A stretch of DNA of 64,000 nt from Haloterrigena salifodinae (GCF_003977755.1 NZ_RQWN01000001.1:946995-1010994); one strand, 5' to 3'. Shown: positions 8,620-17,431, numbered from the stretch's first letter. The notes: generated from the letters alone by a model not told the origin. Numbers and translations are program-made.

Positions 8620-9375
8620 ATGACCGCGACTGATCCCGCGTACGAGGCGGTCCGCCGAGACGGCGTCCTTCGGGTGGCGCGCCTGGGAACGGAGTGGCTC
8701 TCGACCGGCTGGAACGGCGGGCGCCGAACCGCCGACTGCGCCTACAACGTCACCGTCCCAGACGGTTGGGACCGGACCGATCTCGAGGCGTACGTCGACG
8801 AGCGCCTCGAGCGTGCGGGCTTCGACGCCGGCGGACCGGCCCTCCTGACCGGCGTCGAGCAGACCGACGCCCGCGGTGCGCGGCGCGGTTCCGTGACCGC
8901 CTACGCGACCGCCGGCATCTCGAACCCGGCCGCGTTACCGATGGACCCGGAGGACGACTCGAGTGCTGGCGTCCCTGACTCGGCGGACGGCGACGCGACA
9001 CCGGACCGCGGCACCGTCAATATCGTCGTCGGAACGACGCGGGCGCTCGCCCCCGGCGCGCTGGCGAATCTGATCGCCGTCGCCGCGGAGGCCAAAGCCG
9101 CGACGCTGCTCGCCGAGACCGGCGTGCCGGGCACTACGACGGACGCCGTCGTCGTCGGCCACGATCCGACCGGCGAGCGGGCCGCGTTCTCCGGTAGCGG
9201 CACCGACGTCGGGAGGGCGACTCGAGCCTGCGTCCGGGAGGCCGTCAGCGCGTCGCTGAAAGCTCATTACGCGGACACCGAGGCTGATCTCCCGAACTCG
9301 GTTGCGGATGCGACCTACGGCGTCTCGACCGACGGTCGGGCCGAGGTCTTTCGGCCGTCGCTCGAGGACCGATAG
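8620..9375 (+). CDS. cbiZ: Adenosylcobinamide amidohydrolase CbiZ
   Basis: A 251-aa CbiZ-family protein starting at ATG 8620, eight nt after the cobD stop codon. Family stretches are STGWNGGRRTADCAYNVTVP near residues 28-47, LLTGVEQTDARGA around 75, TAGISNPAALP around 97, and the C-terminal GTTTDAVVVGH plus SGSGTDVGRA. CbiZ cleaves the aminopropanol side chain of scavenged cobinamides to cobyric acid, which CbiB then re-amidates. Its place as last gene completes a corrinoid-salvage operon. An acidic insertion (about 108-128) separates the two halves, a usual haloarchaeal adaptation. Confidence 0.95.
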   Translation: MTATDPAYEAVRRDGVLRVARLGTEWLSTGWNGGRRTADCAYNVTVPDGWDRTDLEAYVDERLERAGFDAGGPALLTGVEQTDARGARRGSVTAYATAGISNPAALPMDPEDDSSAGVPDSADGDATPDRGTVNIVVGTTRALAPGALANLIAVAAEAKAATLLAETGVPGTTTDAVVVGHDPTGERAAFSGSGTDVGRATRACVREAVSASLKAHYADTEADLPNSVADATYGVSTDGRAEVFRPSLEDR

Positions 9376-9484
9376 CTGGCTCTCGAGTCCCCGCTTGCTG
9401 TGGCGTGCGCTGGACCGCGGCGAACGGAACGTGAGCCGCGGCCCAAATCTCGCGAGCGAATCGGTTGGGGAGGGTGTGGCAATT

Positions 9485-9513
9485 CCCCGTTGTCGGGGCC
9501 AGCAGGACGCTGG
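9485..9513. other. Two abutting hairpins downstream of cbiZ
   Basis: The 276-nt gap after cbiZ (9376-9651) holds no convincing gene. Within it, CCCCG-TTGT-CGGGG (9485-9498) is followed directly by CCAGC-AGGAC-GCTGG (9499-9513) and then TTT. These could be a processing or termination structure of the corrinoid operon. No conserved B12-box sequence is seen, so there is no support for a cobalamin riboswitch. Confidence 0.35.
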
Positions 9514-9651
9514 TTTCCGTCTCAACCCTCTTCGATCCGACTGTACTATTTTCACCCGAGTGAACGCATCGAGCGAGAAGACAACTCCTCGAGTTCGGTC
9601 CCGAAGATCGAAGATACACCCTTTACCCGTCTCGAGTCCAACGGAGGGCCA

Positions 9652-10080
9652 ATGGCGGGGGAAGAGAACGCGAACGACGATCCGACGACCGTCCGCTCGC
9701 TGGCGCTGTCGGCCGAGGACGCGGCCAACGCCTACGCGTACACGCGGGAGAACCCCGGCGAGGCCGTGCTCCGCGTGACGCCGCCGTTCCACGGCCGCAT
9801 GCGGGCGCGAATCCACGTGTACCGACGCGACGATACCGAACTGACTGGGGCAGTCCACGTCCCGCCCGAGGACGTCATCGAAGACGACGTCGTCGCCGAC
9901 TATCCGGACCTCGAGGGGGAACTCGAGGACGCCGACCCGTCCGAAACGGAGCGGATCCGCAAGCGCCACGCCGAGGCCGTCGAGGACTGGCAGGCGCGAG
10001 CGGAGGCGGCGATCGTCGACGCGGTGGAACTCGAGACCGACGCGGGACCCCACCGCGTCGACGTCAAGCGCCTTGGATAG
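9652..10080 (+). CDS. Conserved haloarchaeal protein, 142 aa
   Basis: ATG at 9652 (MAGEENANDDPTTVRSLALS) starts a 142-aa soluble acidic protein; the upstream in-frame extension is discounted because its composition is non-coding. The protein has a beta-rich core (ENPGEAVLRVTPPFHGRMRA, RIHVYRRDDTELTGAVHVPP) and an alpha-helical acidic/basic segment (SETERIRKRHAEAVEDWQAR). I do not recognise a characterised family. The pattern of a short globular domain plus a charged helix recurs in haloarchaea-only orphans. No operon partner: it is separated from cbiZ by 276 nt. Confidence 0.75.
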   Translation: MAGEENANDDPTTVRSLALSAEDAANAYAYTRENPGEAVLRVTPPFHGRMRARIHVYRRDDTELTGAVHVPPEDVIEDDVVADYPDLEGELEDADPSETERIRKRHAEAVEDWQARAEAAIVDAVELETDAGPHRVDVKRLG

Positions 10081-10208
10081 GCCGGAGACTCGCGCCGCCA
10101 CCGCCGCGACGTCGATTCACAGATTCCACGATACACCCCCGCTGTCCTGCACTTTCACTTTCACTCCGGGTGGATCGGTTTAACGTACTATCCCTCTCAT
10201 CGATACGT

Positions 10209-10421
10209 ATGGCACTGATCGTCGACCGAACCGATGACCGATCCGAGCCGACCACCAGAGACGAAGGCACCACGCTGGAGTTCGACTCTCAGCGGCGTCG
10301 CATCGACGTCACCGATCTCCACGCCGCCGGCATCGAGGAGTTCGTCGAATCGAGTGTCGACGCCGACGACGTCTCGCTCGAGCACCGTCTCGATCGGACG
10401 TACCTCGTCATCGAGGAGTAA
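10209..10421 (+). CDS. Small acidic hypothetical protein, 70 aa
   Basis: ATG at 10209 (MALIVDRTDDRSEPTTRDEG) follows a TATA-like TTTAACG about 30 nt upstream. The product is 70 aa, acidic and soluble, with a probable short beta-alpha-beta arrangement (TTLEFDSQRRRIDVTDLHAA then EHRLDRTYLVIEE). No motif is recognised. Codon bias supports it as real. It is convergent with the NTPase gene, and the gap between them carries the CCTGTCA repeats. Confidence 0.6.
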   Translation: MALIVDRTDDRSEPTTRDEGTTLEFDSQRRRIDVTDLHAAGIEEFVESSVDADDVSLEHRLDRTYLVIEE

Positions 10422-10467
10422 CGTCGGATAGCTGCATCCGCACACACACACATGCTCCGCCGGCGTC

Positions 10468-10566
10468 CCTGTCAGACGCCGACGGTTCCCTGTCACACGC
10501 GCCACCGAATCACCTGTCACCCGGTTCGGTGGCACCCTGTCACGTACTCTGCCGGAACGCCTGTCA
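10468..10566. repeat. Five phased CCTGTCA repeats
   Basis: The heptamer CCTGTCA occurs at 10468, 10489, 10513, 10536 and 10560, so successive spacings are 21, 24, 23 and 24 nt. Four of the five are extended to CCTGTCAC. The intervening sequences differ. It fills the convergent gap between a 70-aa gene and the NTPase gene, next to a short CA run (10440-10452). It is not a CRISPR: the repeat is too short and there are no leader or cas genes. Confidence 0.7.
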
Positions 10567-10634
10567 CGCTCCGGCGGACCAGCCGTTACACGCCACGAGA
10601 ATACGAGAGTAGGATCGGGATTGGGACCGATAGA

Positions 10635-11240
10635 CTATCGGGGCCGGATTCGTGACCGGACCCACTCGGCGAGGGTCTCGGGAAGCGCGTCTCGCGCGTC
10701 CGGCTCGATCACGAACCGCTCCGTGTCCGACCTATTTTTCACCGCGCCGAGGAATCCGTCCGTCGCGTCCAGTGTGATCGCGGCCAGCACCGGCGTCGAC
10801 AACTCGAGGGCGCGCGTCGCTTCGCGAACGAACCGGTCGCTCTCGAGTTGCATCGGCGCGATCTCGTCGATCACCACGCAGTCGGCGTCGTCGACGGCTG
10901 ATGGCAGCGCCCTCCCGGCGAGGCGGTCGACGACCGAGGCGTCGACGGTGTACTTGCCGATGGTGGGGGCGGACGCTCCCGACTCGCAGGGCTCGTCGCG
11001 TCCGTTCGAGGCGCCGTCCGCCTCGCTCACCCCGTCGACGCGGGCCATTACCGCGCGCTCGCCGCTCGCGACATCGACGATGTCGAACCCCACGCGCCGG
11101 CCCGCCTCGCGGCATTCAGGACTCGAGAGGCCGCCGACCGCGTAGCCGTCCTCGAGCAGGCGCGAGACGGTCCGCTTGAGGGCGGTCGTCTTGCCGCTGC
11201 GGGGCGGGCCGGTGACGAGAGCGTTGGTCGCATCTGACAT
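10635..11240 (-). CDS. THEP1-like nucleoside-triphosphatase
   Basis: A 201-aa P-loop NTPase read leftwards from ATG at 11240. Walker A is TGPPRSGKTT (residues 10-19) and Walker B is CVVIDEIAPMQL; the THEP1 family usually has VIDEIGKMEL at this point, so the match is good. The middle carries an acidic haloarchaeal insertion (DGVSEADGASNGRDE). THEP1 proteins hydrolyse NTPs in vitro and their cellular role is unsettled; an RNA- or nucleotide-modifying job has been proposed. An upstream in-frame extension (to 11363) is rejected as it has no coding character. Confidence 0.9.
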   Translation of the reverse strand: MSDATNALVTGPPRSGKTTALKRTVSRLLEDGYAVGGLSSPECREAGRRVGFDIVDVASGERAVMARVDGVSEADGASNGRDEPCESGASAPTIGKYTVDASVVDRLAGRALPSAVDDADCVVIDEIAPMQLESDRFVREATRALELSTPVLAAITLDATDGFLGAVKNRSDTERFVIEPDARDALPETLAEWVRSRIRPR

Positions 11241-11361
11241 CGGTACTTCGGCGTTCGTGATCGGACCGTTCGGCCGCCTCGAAACTAAAAGCCTCCGCGA
11301 TCCGTCGCCCGACTGATCGGTCCCCCGTACCGTTTTTGTCGGGATCGTGGGAGAACGTCGC

Positions 11362-12387
11362 ATGTCTCGAGCGCGAGCGAGCGGACAGGAGCGATCGACG
11401 ACGAGCGCGTCTCGGCGACGCGTGCTCTCGAGGGCGAGTGCCGGACTCCTCGGGGCCGCTAGCGTCGTCGGGAGGGAGACGAGTGCGACGGCGGGGACGG
11501 AACCGAGCGTACAGTCGAGTCAGGAGGGAGCCGTCGCCGACCAGCCGCTGTTCGACGCCCACACCCATCTGATCCCCGCGGAGACCCTCGATAGGGAGCC
11601 CCTGTACGCGGACGACCTGGTGTCATGGATGGACGCGGTCGGGATCGACCGCGCGGTCGTGCTGGCGCTCGATTCGCCCGAGAGCTATCCGGTCCAGGCG
11701 CCGAGTTGGTGGATCCTCGAGCAGGTCGCCGCCTACCCCGACCGGCTCGTCCCCTTCTGTACGGTCGATCCGCGGACGCTGGTCTACGAGGAGGACTTCT
11801 CGGCCGTCACGAACCTCCTCGAGCGCTACGTCGAGCGGGGCGCGCGGGGCTTCGGCGAACTGAAGGCTGGGTTACCGATCGACGACGCCCGACACGAGCG
11901 GCTGTACGAACTGTGTGCCGACCACGGGCTTCCGGTGGTCCTCCACCTCGACGACAAGGCGATGCTCGACGCGGTCGGACTGCCGCGCTTCGAAAACGTG
12001 CTGGCGTCGTTCCCCGACGTCGATTTCGTCGGCCACGCCCACGGCTGGTGGGCCCACATCTCCGCGGACGTCGAAGAATCGGATCTGGGTCGATATCCGG
12101 AGCGGCCGGTCGAACCCGGCGGCCGGGTGCCGGAGCTCCTCGCCCGGTACGACAACGTTTACGGCGATCTCTCGGGACTCTCCGGCTGGACCGGACTCAC
12201 TCGGGATCCCGAATACGGACAGGCGTTTCTCGAGACCCACCACGAACAGCTCCTCTTCGGGACGGACTATCTCTACCCGGGTCACGAGGTGCCCCAGCTC
12301 GGACTGTTCGATCGGTTCGATCTCCCGGCCGAAGCGGGGGCGAACGTTCGCTACCGGAACCTCGAGGGGCTATTAGGTGAGGCGTAA
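11362..12387 (+). CDS. Tat-exported amidohydrolase (amidohydrolase-2 family)
   Basis: About 341 aa from ATG 11362. The N-terminus has a twin-arginine signal, SRRRVLSRASAGLLGAASVV, so the enzyme is likely exported. The mature part is a TIM-barrel metal-dependent hydrolase: metal site HxH in FDAHTHLIP, a central VVLHLDDKAM, then VGHAHGWW and the late Asp in LLFGTDYLYPGHE. This family includes decarboxylases and lactonases of the ACMSD type; the substrate here is unknown. Seven in-frame residues of ambiguity exist at the start (ATG at 11347). A second, cytosolic member of the same family lies at 41455. Confidence 0.85.
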   Translation: MSRARASGQERSTTSASRRRVLSRASAGLLGAASVVGRETSATAGTEPSVQSSQEGAVADQPLFDAHTHLIPAETLDREPLYADDLVSWMDAVGIDRAVVLALDSPESYPVQAPSWWILEQVAAYPDRLVPFCTVDPRTLVYEEDFSAVTNLLERYVERGARGFGELKAGLPIDDARHERLYELCADHGLPVVLHLDDKAMLDAVGLPRFENVLASFPDVDFVGHAHGWWAHISADVEESDLGRYPERPVEPGGRVPELLARYDNVYGDLSGLSGWTGLTRDPEYGQAFLETHHEQLLFGTDYLYPGHEVPQLGLFDRFDLPAEAGANVRYRNLEGLLGEA

Positions 12388-12417
12388 GCGCTCGGCAATC
12401 GTCCGGCAGTCGAGCGC

Positions 12418-12666
12418 TCAGAACCGCTGCAATCGAACTTCGTCGCCGGTGATCTCGTCGACGTAGTCCTCGTCGAGCTTGAATCGTTCCATACCGTCGG
12501 CGACGTCCCGGTCGCGGTGGAGTCGCGACTTGATCGAGTCGCTCATCTCCGCCCCGGGTTCGACGTACGCGACCCCCGCACCGACCTCGTCGATGACGCC
12601 GATCTCCTTGCCGTTCGTGTTGACGACTCGCTTTCCTTCCTCGTCGACGGTGAGGTTAGCGCACAT
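12418..12666 (-). CDS. PRC-barrel-like small protein
   Basis: An 82-aa protein read leftwards from ATG at 12666 (MCANLTVDEEGKRVVNTNGK); another in-frame ATG lies 6 nt upstream. The first half, GKRVVNTNGKEIGVIDEVGA followed by GVAYVEPGAEMSDSI, has the compact beta-barrel pattern of PRC-barrel proteins, where a short G-x-EIG-x-I/V turn is characteristic. Haloarchaea have many such small PRC-barrel proteins, with suggested roles in RNA metabolism or cell division. The C-terminal half is acidic and helical. Confidence 0.75.
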   Translation of the reverse strand: MCANLTVDEEGKRVVNTNGKEIGVIDEVGAGVAYVEPGAEMSDSIKSRLHRDRDVADGMERFKLDEDYVDEITGDEVRLQRF

Positions 12667-12859
12667 ACCCATCCGTTGCCGAGGGATCGGGGTATACGTC
12701 GGCCCTCCATGTGCCTGTGTCCGGGCCTCGAGCGTCGCGGGCGAGTGGGAATTTCCTCGAGAGCAGCGGCTGCGAGTCGGTCCGCGAACCGGTCGGCAGG
12801 TCCGAACGGCGGACGACGGAATCGATACCACTACCAACCCGGAACCGCGACGGGCGGTA

Positions 12860-13651
12860 ATGAAACTCGCGCGGATCGCGACCGACGACGGGCCGGTCGC
12901 TGGACGGTACGAAGACGGCGTCCTCCACGCCGACGACGGCGCCTACGACGTCGGCGTCGACCCCGACTTCCTGCCGCCCTGTAACCCCTCGGCGCTGTAC
13001 CGCATCGATGGCGACCTCGCGGCCACCGACTACCAGTCGACTCGGGAACGCGTAGACGCATTCGACTTCGTGGCGGAGTCGGCGACGTCGCTGGTCGGCC
13101 ACCGGGCCTCCGTTCCGGTTCCCGATCCCGCCGACGAACTTGTCACCGGCAAACTCGTGGCCGTCGGCGAACTCGCGGCCGTCATCGACGAACGCTGTCG
13201 AAACGTCTCCGAAGACGAGGTTCCGGGGGTCGTCCGCGGGTACACGATCCGAAACGACATCGTCGCGGTCGACTCGAACGGTCACACCGCCCGGGACGCG
13301 TCCGACGGCTCTGGCTCGCTGGGTCCGTGGATCGAAACCGCGGTCGACCCGATCGGCGTCGGCGTGCGGTTCGACGTCACCGACGAGCGGCGCCGGGAGG
13401 CGACCGTCGAATCGATGCCGTTCGACCCCCTCGAGATCGTCTCGTCGCTCTCCCGTCGGGTTACCCTCCGTTCGGGCGACGTCGTCTCGCTCGGCAGTCC
13501 CGCGGCTCCCGGAGCGGTCGAAGCTGGCGATGCCGTCGAGGCCACTTACGAGGGCGTCGGGACACTCCGAAACGCTGTCGTCGACGCGGACGGCGAGCGC
13601 GGACGCGAGCGAGCGACCGAGGGGCAGCGACGCGGCGTCGGGCTCCACTGA
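12860..13651 (+). CDS. Fumarylacetoacetate-hydrolase-like protein, degenerate active site
   Basis: A 263-aa protein starting MKLARIATDDGPVAGRYEDG, the usual start of FAH/HpaG-type proteins. The core GELAAVIDERCRNVSEDEV and GYTIRNDIVAVD, and the C-terminal RSGDVVSLGSPAAPGAVEAG, follow the family. In characterised members the first two acidic metal ligands form E-x-E and the third sits in a ND/LD-x-x-ARD motif. Here the first Glu appears replaced (VGEL), and the lysine-bearing K-S/G-x-D motif reads SGSLGPWIE. The fold is clear, but catalysis is doubtful. A regulatory or altered-substrate role is possible. It is not next to other catabolic genes. Confidence 0.75.
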   Translation: MKLARIATDDGPVAGRYEDGVLHADDGAYDVGVDPDFLPPCNPSALYRIDGDLAATDYQSTRERVDAFDFVAESATSLVGHRASVPVPDPADELVTGKLVAVGELAAVIDERCRNVSEDEVPGVVRGYTIRNDIVAVDSNGHTARDASDGSGSLGPWIETAVDPIGVGVRFDVTDERRREATVESMPFDPLEIVSSLSRRVTLRSGDVVSLGSPAAPGAVEAGDAVEATYEGVGTLRNAVVDADGERGRERATEGQRRGVGLH

Positions 13652-13890
13652 GACGTTGGCGCGACGGCGGGGCCGACCGCGTTCGATAGCGGAAGTGTCG
13701 GGAGCGTCGGAAGGGACCGGCATCGAGTGACTGCCGGCGCGACCATCAACCGTTTCGGTTGTCGGTCGTGTAACGACGGCATCAGATTGGCATTCCCTTT
13801 TGCTCCCCGAGCCCGTCTCTCCGGTAGCGAAGCGACGGTTCGAACCGGCGGAGATTCGCCGTTCGTTCGAGCCTCCGTCAGTACACCAGT

Positions 13891-15210
13891 ATGGATTCGC
13901 CTGAAGACTCACTGACGCCGGACGGCGGCCGCCCGCGCTCGAGTCCCCCGAACCGGCGAGATCCGTTCGCCGAGGGGATCGACCGCCGACGGCTCATGCG
14001 GTCGTCGGCCGCCGCCGGCGCGACCGCCGCACTGGCCGGCTATGTCGGCGGGAGCGACGGCGCTGACCGGCGCGCCCCTACGGTCTACGTGTTCAACAAC
14101 GGCGACCGAACGGTCACCGTCATCGACGCCGAGACCGACGAGGCGCTCGAGACCGCACACGTCGACACCACCGCGTCGTTCCCGGCCAACCAGTACGGGA
14201 CCGGCGCGGATTCGACGTACGATATCCTCTGGCTCAACGTCAACGGCGGCGTGAAAGCCCTCGACGCCCACACGCTCGAGGCAGTCGCCCGCGTCGAGAC
14301 CGGGTTCGAGCCGAACTATCCGAACCTGACGCCGAACGAGGAGCACCTGCTGGTGGCCGCAGGCGGAACGACGACGCTCGATCCTGATCCCGACGACCCC
14401 GATAACCACGTGATCGTTCGGATCGACGCCGACCGCGACAGCGATACCTTCGGCGAGGTAACCGGCGAGATCCGGACCGGCTACACCGGCCCGTGTGACG
14501 TGACGTTCCCGCCGTCGGGCGAGTACGCGTTCGTCCCCGACGTCGCCGACGAGACGCTCAGGGTCGTCAGCGTCGATCCCTTCGAGACCGCGGCCGAAAT
14601 CGACGTGGGCGATCCCGTCGGTGACGGGAACGTCCTGCCGTTCATGGCCACGGCCTCGTTCGCCGGCGACCTGCTGCTGATCGAAAACGGCGAGGGGACG
14701 CTCGGCCCCGACCCAGCGGTGCCGCGAGAGGGGTCCGAGAGCATTTGGGACATCTCGACGCCGGACGAGCCCGCGGAACTCGAGCGGATCACGCGAGACG
14801 ACGGCCTCCCGGCGGCGCCGATCACCAGCGAGATCGATCCGGACGGCGAGGCGGGCTATCTCTTTACACCCGAAGCGGACAGCGTGACCGTCCTCGACCT
14901 CGAGGACGGGACGATCGACGGGGAGCTCGACGTCGGCGGGAGCGCTATCTCGGGCGCCTGGGGTCCGCGCCGAGAGAAGCTGTACGTTCCCGTTCAGACG
15001 GCCAACCACGTCGCCGTTATCGATCACGCCGAGCGTAACGTCGTCGCGACGGTCGACACCGGTGAATCACCGACCGGAGCCGTCGGCGGCACGGTTCGGC
15101 CGGAGACGAGTACGAGCCGTCGACTGCGGGGCTCGCTCGCCGAGCTCGGCCTCGAGGTCGGCGAACGGGAGGCGACGTACTGCCCGGACGATAACTGTTA
15201 CTGCGGCTGA
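13891..15210 (+). CDS. Tat-signal YncE-type beta-propeller protein
   Basis: A 439-aa protein with a twin-arginine-like signal around residues 31-52 (DRRRLMRSSAAAGATAALAG) after a long polar N-region. The rest consists of repeated propeller blades of the YVTN/YncE type: VYVFNNGDRTVTVIDAETDE, YAFVPDVADETLRVVSVDPF, YLFTPEADSVTVLDLEDGTI, LYVPVQTANHVAVIDHAERN. The C-terminus ends with a cysteine pair motif, CPDDNCYCG, unusual for a beta-propeller and perhaps a metal or disulfide site. Role unknown: surface binding or a carrier for a redox partner. Confidence 0.8.
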   Translation: MDSPEDSLTPDGGRPRSSPPNRRDPFAEGIDRRRLMRSSAAAGATAALAGYVGGSDGADRRAPTVYVFNNGDRTVTVIDAETDEALETAHVDTTASFPANQYGTGADSTYDILWLNVNGGVKALDAHTLEAVARVETGFEPNYPNLTPNEEHLLVAAGGTTTLDPDPDDPDNHVIVRIDADRDSDTFGEVTGEIRTGYTGPCDVTFPPSGEYAFVPDVADETLRVVSVDPFETAAEIDVGDPVGDGNVLPFMATASFAGDLLLIENGEGTLGPDPAVPREGSESIWDISTPDEPAELERITRDDGLPAAPITSEIDPDGEAGYLFTPEADSVTVLDLEDGTIDGELDVGGSAISGAWGPRREKLYVPVQTANHVAVIDHAERNVVATVDTGESPTGAVGGTVRPETSTSRRLRGSLAELGLEVGEREATYCPDDNCYCG

Positions 15211-15264
15211 CGTCCGGACCGTCGAGAAGAAAGGCACTTGAGGACGACGCCCCTCTCCGGAGCC

Positions 15265-15777
15265 GTGAGCGCTGACCAGCGGCGACGCGTCGAGGTCTAC
15301 CCCGACCGCGAGGTCGTTGTCGAGTTCGATCCGGAGCTTACCTTCGAGTGCGTCGAGGACTGCACCTGGTGTTGTCACCACGGCGTGCTCCTCTACGACA
15401 AGGACCTCCTCGAGTTGGCCCAGCGGGCCAACCTCGCCGAGACGACGACGGACTTCCGCGGCGAGAAGTTCGTCACCCGCGAGGAGAAAGATCGGGACGA
15501 CCACGTCGGCGACGACGGCTGCGCCTGCGCCTTCCTCCGGGACGACGGCCTCTGTACCCTCCACTTGGAGGAGGACTGGAAACCGACACGGTGCTCGGTC
15601 TTTCCGCTGGCCGTCTTCCGCGAGGACGGCGACCTCCACGTCGACATCCGCGACTCGGCCCACGAACACTGCGAGGGGCTGAACGTCAGCGAGCGGAAAG
15701 TCATTGAGAACCTCGAGGCGTTCCTGCCGGAACTGTTGTGGGAACTCGAGAATCCGGATTCGGACCGGGAATTGTAG
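15265..15777 (+). CDS. YkgJ-family cysteine-cluster protein
   Basis: About 170 aa from GTG 15265; a TTG 27 nt upstream is possible but less likely. The cysteine layout CVEDCTWCCHHG, then CACAF, CTLH, RCSVFPLAVF and HCEGLNV is that of the YkgJ/Fe-S-cluster-binding family (formerly UPF0153). These proteins are thought to bind a zinc or Fe-S cluster; the cellular function is unresolved. It follows the propeller gene by 54 nt in the same direction, so co-transcription is possible. Confidence 0.85.
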   Translation: MSADQRRRVEVYPDREVVVEFDPELTFECVEDCTWCCHHGVLLYDKDLLELAQRANLAETTTDFRGEKFVTREEKDRDDHVGDDGCACAFLRDDGLCTLHLEEDWKPTRCSVFPLAVFREDGDLHVDIRDSAHEHCEGLNVSERKVIENLEAFLPELLWELENPDSDREL

Positions 15778-15871
15778 CCCGCCGGCCGCCGAGCATGAAT
15801 GTTAAATAGATATCATGTCTGCTGTACGTACTGTCAGCATCGAGCCAAATGTTACCACGGCTCTCCAACCC

Positions 15872-15878
15872 TTTAAAT
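15872..15878 (+). promoter_or_regulatory. TATA box for aIF1A
   Basis: TTTAAAT centred about 26 nt before the GTG at 15901 in a GC-rich context, the expected position for a leaderless haloarchaeal promoter. It also supports choosing GTG 15901 rather than the ATG at 15877, which lies inside the TATA-adjacent region. Confidence 0.65.
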
Positions 15879-15900
15879 GTCTCCCGCACGTAGTACAGTT

Positions 15901-16185
15901 GTGACAGAAGAATCCGGGCGCCGGAACCTCCGTATGCCCAACAACGATGAAGTATTCGCCGTCGTGACCGAACACCTCGGTGGCAACCACGTGCAACTGC
16001 GCTGTGCCGACGGCGAGGAGCGCCTCGGCCGCATCCCCGGCCGGATGAAGTACCGCACGTGGATCGAACAAGACGACATCGTCGTCGCCGAACCCTGGGA
16101 CTGGCAGGACGAGAAGGCGACGATCGAGTGGCGCTACACCAGCCAGGACGCAGATCAACTGCGTCGCGAAGGCCATATCGATTGA
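15901..16185 (+). CDS. eif1A: Translation initiation factor aIF1A
   Basis: A 94-aa S1/OB-fold protein from GTG 15901. [20 protein letters not shown] and [20 protein letters not shown], followed by [20 protein letters not shown], are the conserved archaeal/eukaryotic IF1A core. It binds the small-subunit A site and supports scanning or initiation-complex stability. The length is normal for the family. The transcript appears leaderless, with TTTAAAT at -26. Confidence 0.97.
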   Translation: MTEESGRRNLRMPNNDEVFAVVTEHLGGNHVQLRCADGEERLGRIPGRMKYRTWIEQDDIVVAEPWDWQDEKATIEWRYTSQDADQLRREGHID

Positions 16186-16382
16186 ACCTCGGTAACTCGA
16201 ACTGACCGCATTTCTCGCCGACCGACACCGCCCTCGAGCGACGGCGTTCGCGTCGCGTACCGCTATTCTCGCACTGAATCGAATCTGCTCGAGAGGTCGG
16301 TCCCGAACTGAAGGGATCTCATGGATAGTACGGACTGTACGTGTTTCAGGAAGGCTGCATTCGCAGCGATATTGTGAGGATA

Positions 16383-16502
16383 ATGGGCGGAAAGATCGAG
16401 TCGAAAACGATCGGTACAGAGCCGAGGGCCGTAGCCGCAACGCTTGTTGCAGGACGTATTGGGATGGCCGGCAGTCTCTCGAGAGACGAAGTGGTCACCT
16501 AA
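16383..16502 (+). CDS. Possible micro-protein, 39 aa
   Basis: The 487-nt stretch 16186-16672 holds no clear gene. The best candidate in it is a 39-codon frame from ATG 16383 to TAA 16502 (MGGKIESKTIGTEPRAVAAT then LVAGRIGMAGSLSRDEVVT). A GTGAGG lies 5 nt upstream of the ATG. There is no homology that I recognise, and such a short frame can occur by chance. The rest of the stretch shows no structure that I can support. Confidence 0.25.
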   Translation: MGGKIESKTIGTEPRAVAATLVAGRIGMAGSLSRDEVVT

Positions 16503-16672
16503 CTCTGATATCCCCTCTTTCTGGCTGGGATGATGTTCACCCTTGTCGCGGCCATTTGTTGGTTCGGCTCAACACCTTTCTGACGGTGCAAATACGGCGG
16601 CCAACCGCCGATACGCTCGCGCGTGTCGGTAGTAGCAGAAAGCATTTGTCAGCTGTGAAAATAACAGCATAC

Positions 16673-17431
16673 ATGAATAAACTCCGTTTGCAGTCAACTT
16701 CTGTAACGCCAGCCGTAGTTCTGGCAGCGCTTGTTTGCTGTCTTCTGATCGGCGCTGTCGTTGGTATCCCGTGGCTATTTGCAGACCCGTACGAGACGTC
16801 CGACTATCATGCGATCACGCACGAATCTACGGGGGTGTACGACGTTTCAACAGACGATCCCACGCCGATCGATGAGCTTTCGCCAGCCGCACAGGCGGTC
16901 GTAGAGCACGGGATAACCGACTATCGAAACAGTGATCGAGATAGCGTGAGCTATAGTGTGAAATACTGTCGTGAAGAGATGCCGGTCTGTGACGAAACTG
17001 AACGACCGGACGATTTTACGTACGCTTCAACGAATCCCGGAGATTTCTATGATGTGATAGAAACAGACGATGGCATATATATTCTGAAAACCACCGACGG
17101 AACTATCGGAGGCGATCCCGGTCCCTTCTCTGGACTGGAGGAAAAACACATCATATTTGCTACGGTAATTATACCAGTAGTGGGTGTTCTGGCGTTCATG
17201 GCCGTCACTAGCCATTTCAGCATCACGCCGGCAGGTGGTGGCACTCCGAACCGAAACGTAATCCTGGGTCTTGCACTGTACGGAATCCTCTTCACAGGAC
17301 TCGGAATCGTGGACCCACTTCTCGAGATGTACTATGGGTTCTCGTTCTCTGAGGACTTCTTGGGAATCGGAATAGTATCGATGTGGGTGATACTTTTCGC
17401 CACCGTAATACATCCGTTCTTTGATTGGTAG
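16673..17431 (+). CDS. Membrane protein of unknown function, 252 aa
   Basis: ATG at 16673 (MNKLRLQSTSVTPAVVLAAL) begins a 252-aa protein. There is one N-terminal membrane helix (about residues 11-35), a 120-aa polar domain, and three C-terminal helices (about 162-182, 196-216 and 228-250). The polar domain (STGVYDVSTDDPTPIDELSP, DDGIYILKTTDGTIGGDPG) would face outside. A short C-x5-C (CREEMPVC) is visible. The base composition is markedly less GC-rich than flanking genes, suggesting more recent acquisition. I do not recognise a characterised family. Confidence 0.75.
   Translation: MNKLRLQSTSVTPAVVLAALVCCLLIGAVVGIPWLFADPYETSDYHAITHESTGVYDVSTDDPTPIDELSPAAQAVVEHGITDYRNSDRDSVSYSVKYCREEMPVCDETERPDDFTYASTNPGDFYDVIETDDGIYILKTTDGTIGGDPGPFSGLEEKHIIFATVIIPVVGVLAFMAVTSHFSITPAGGGTPNRNVILGLALYGILFTGLGIVDPLLEMYYGFSFSEDFLGIGIVSMWVILFATVIHPFFDW

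Noticed and set aside
9376-9651. Cobalamin riboswitch near the corrinoid operon
   Set aside because: Looked for a B12-box-like consensus before 3301 and after cbiZ; none found. Only two short hairpins were seen.
10468-10566. CRISPR array
   Set aside because: Repeat unit is 7-8 bp, spacers about 15 bp, no leader and no cas genes.
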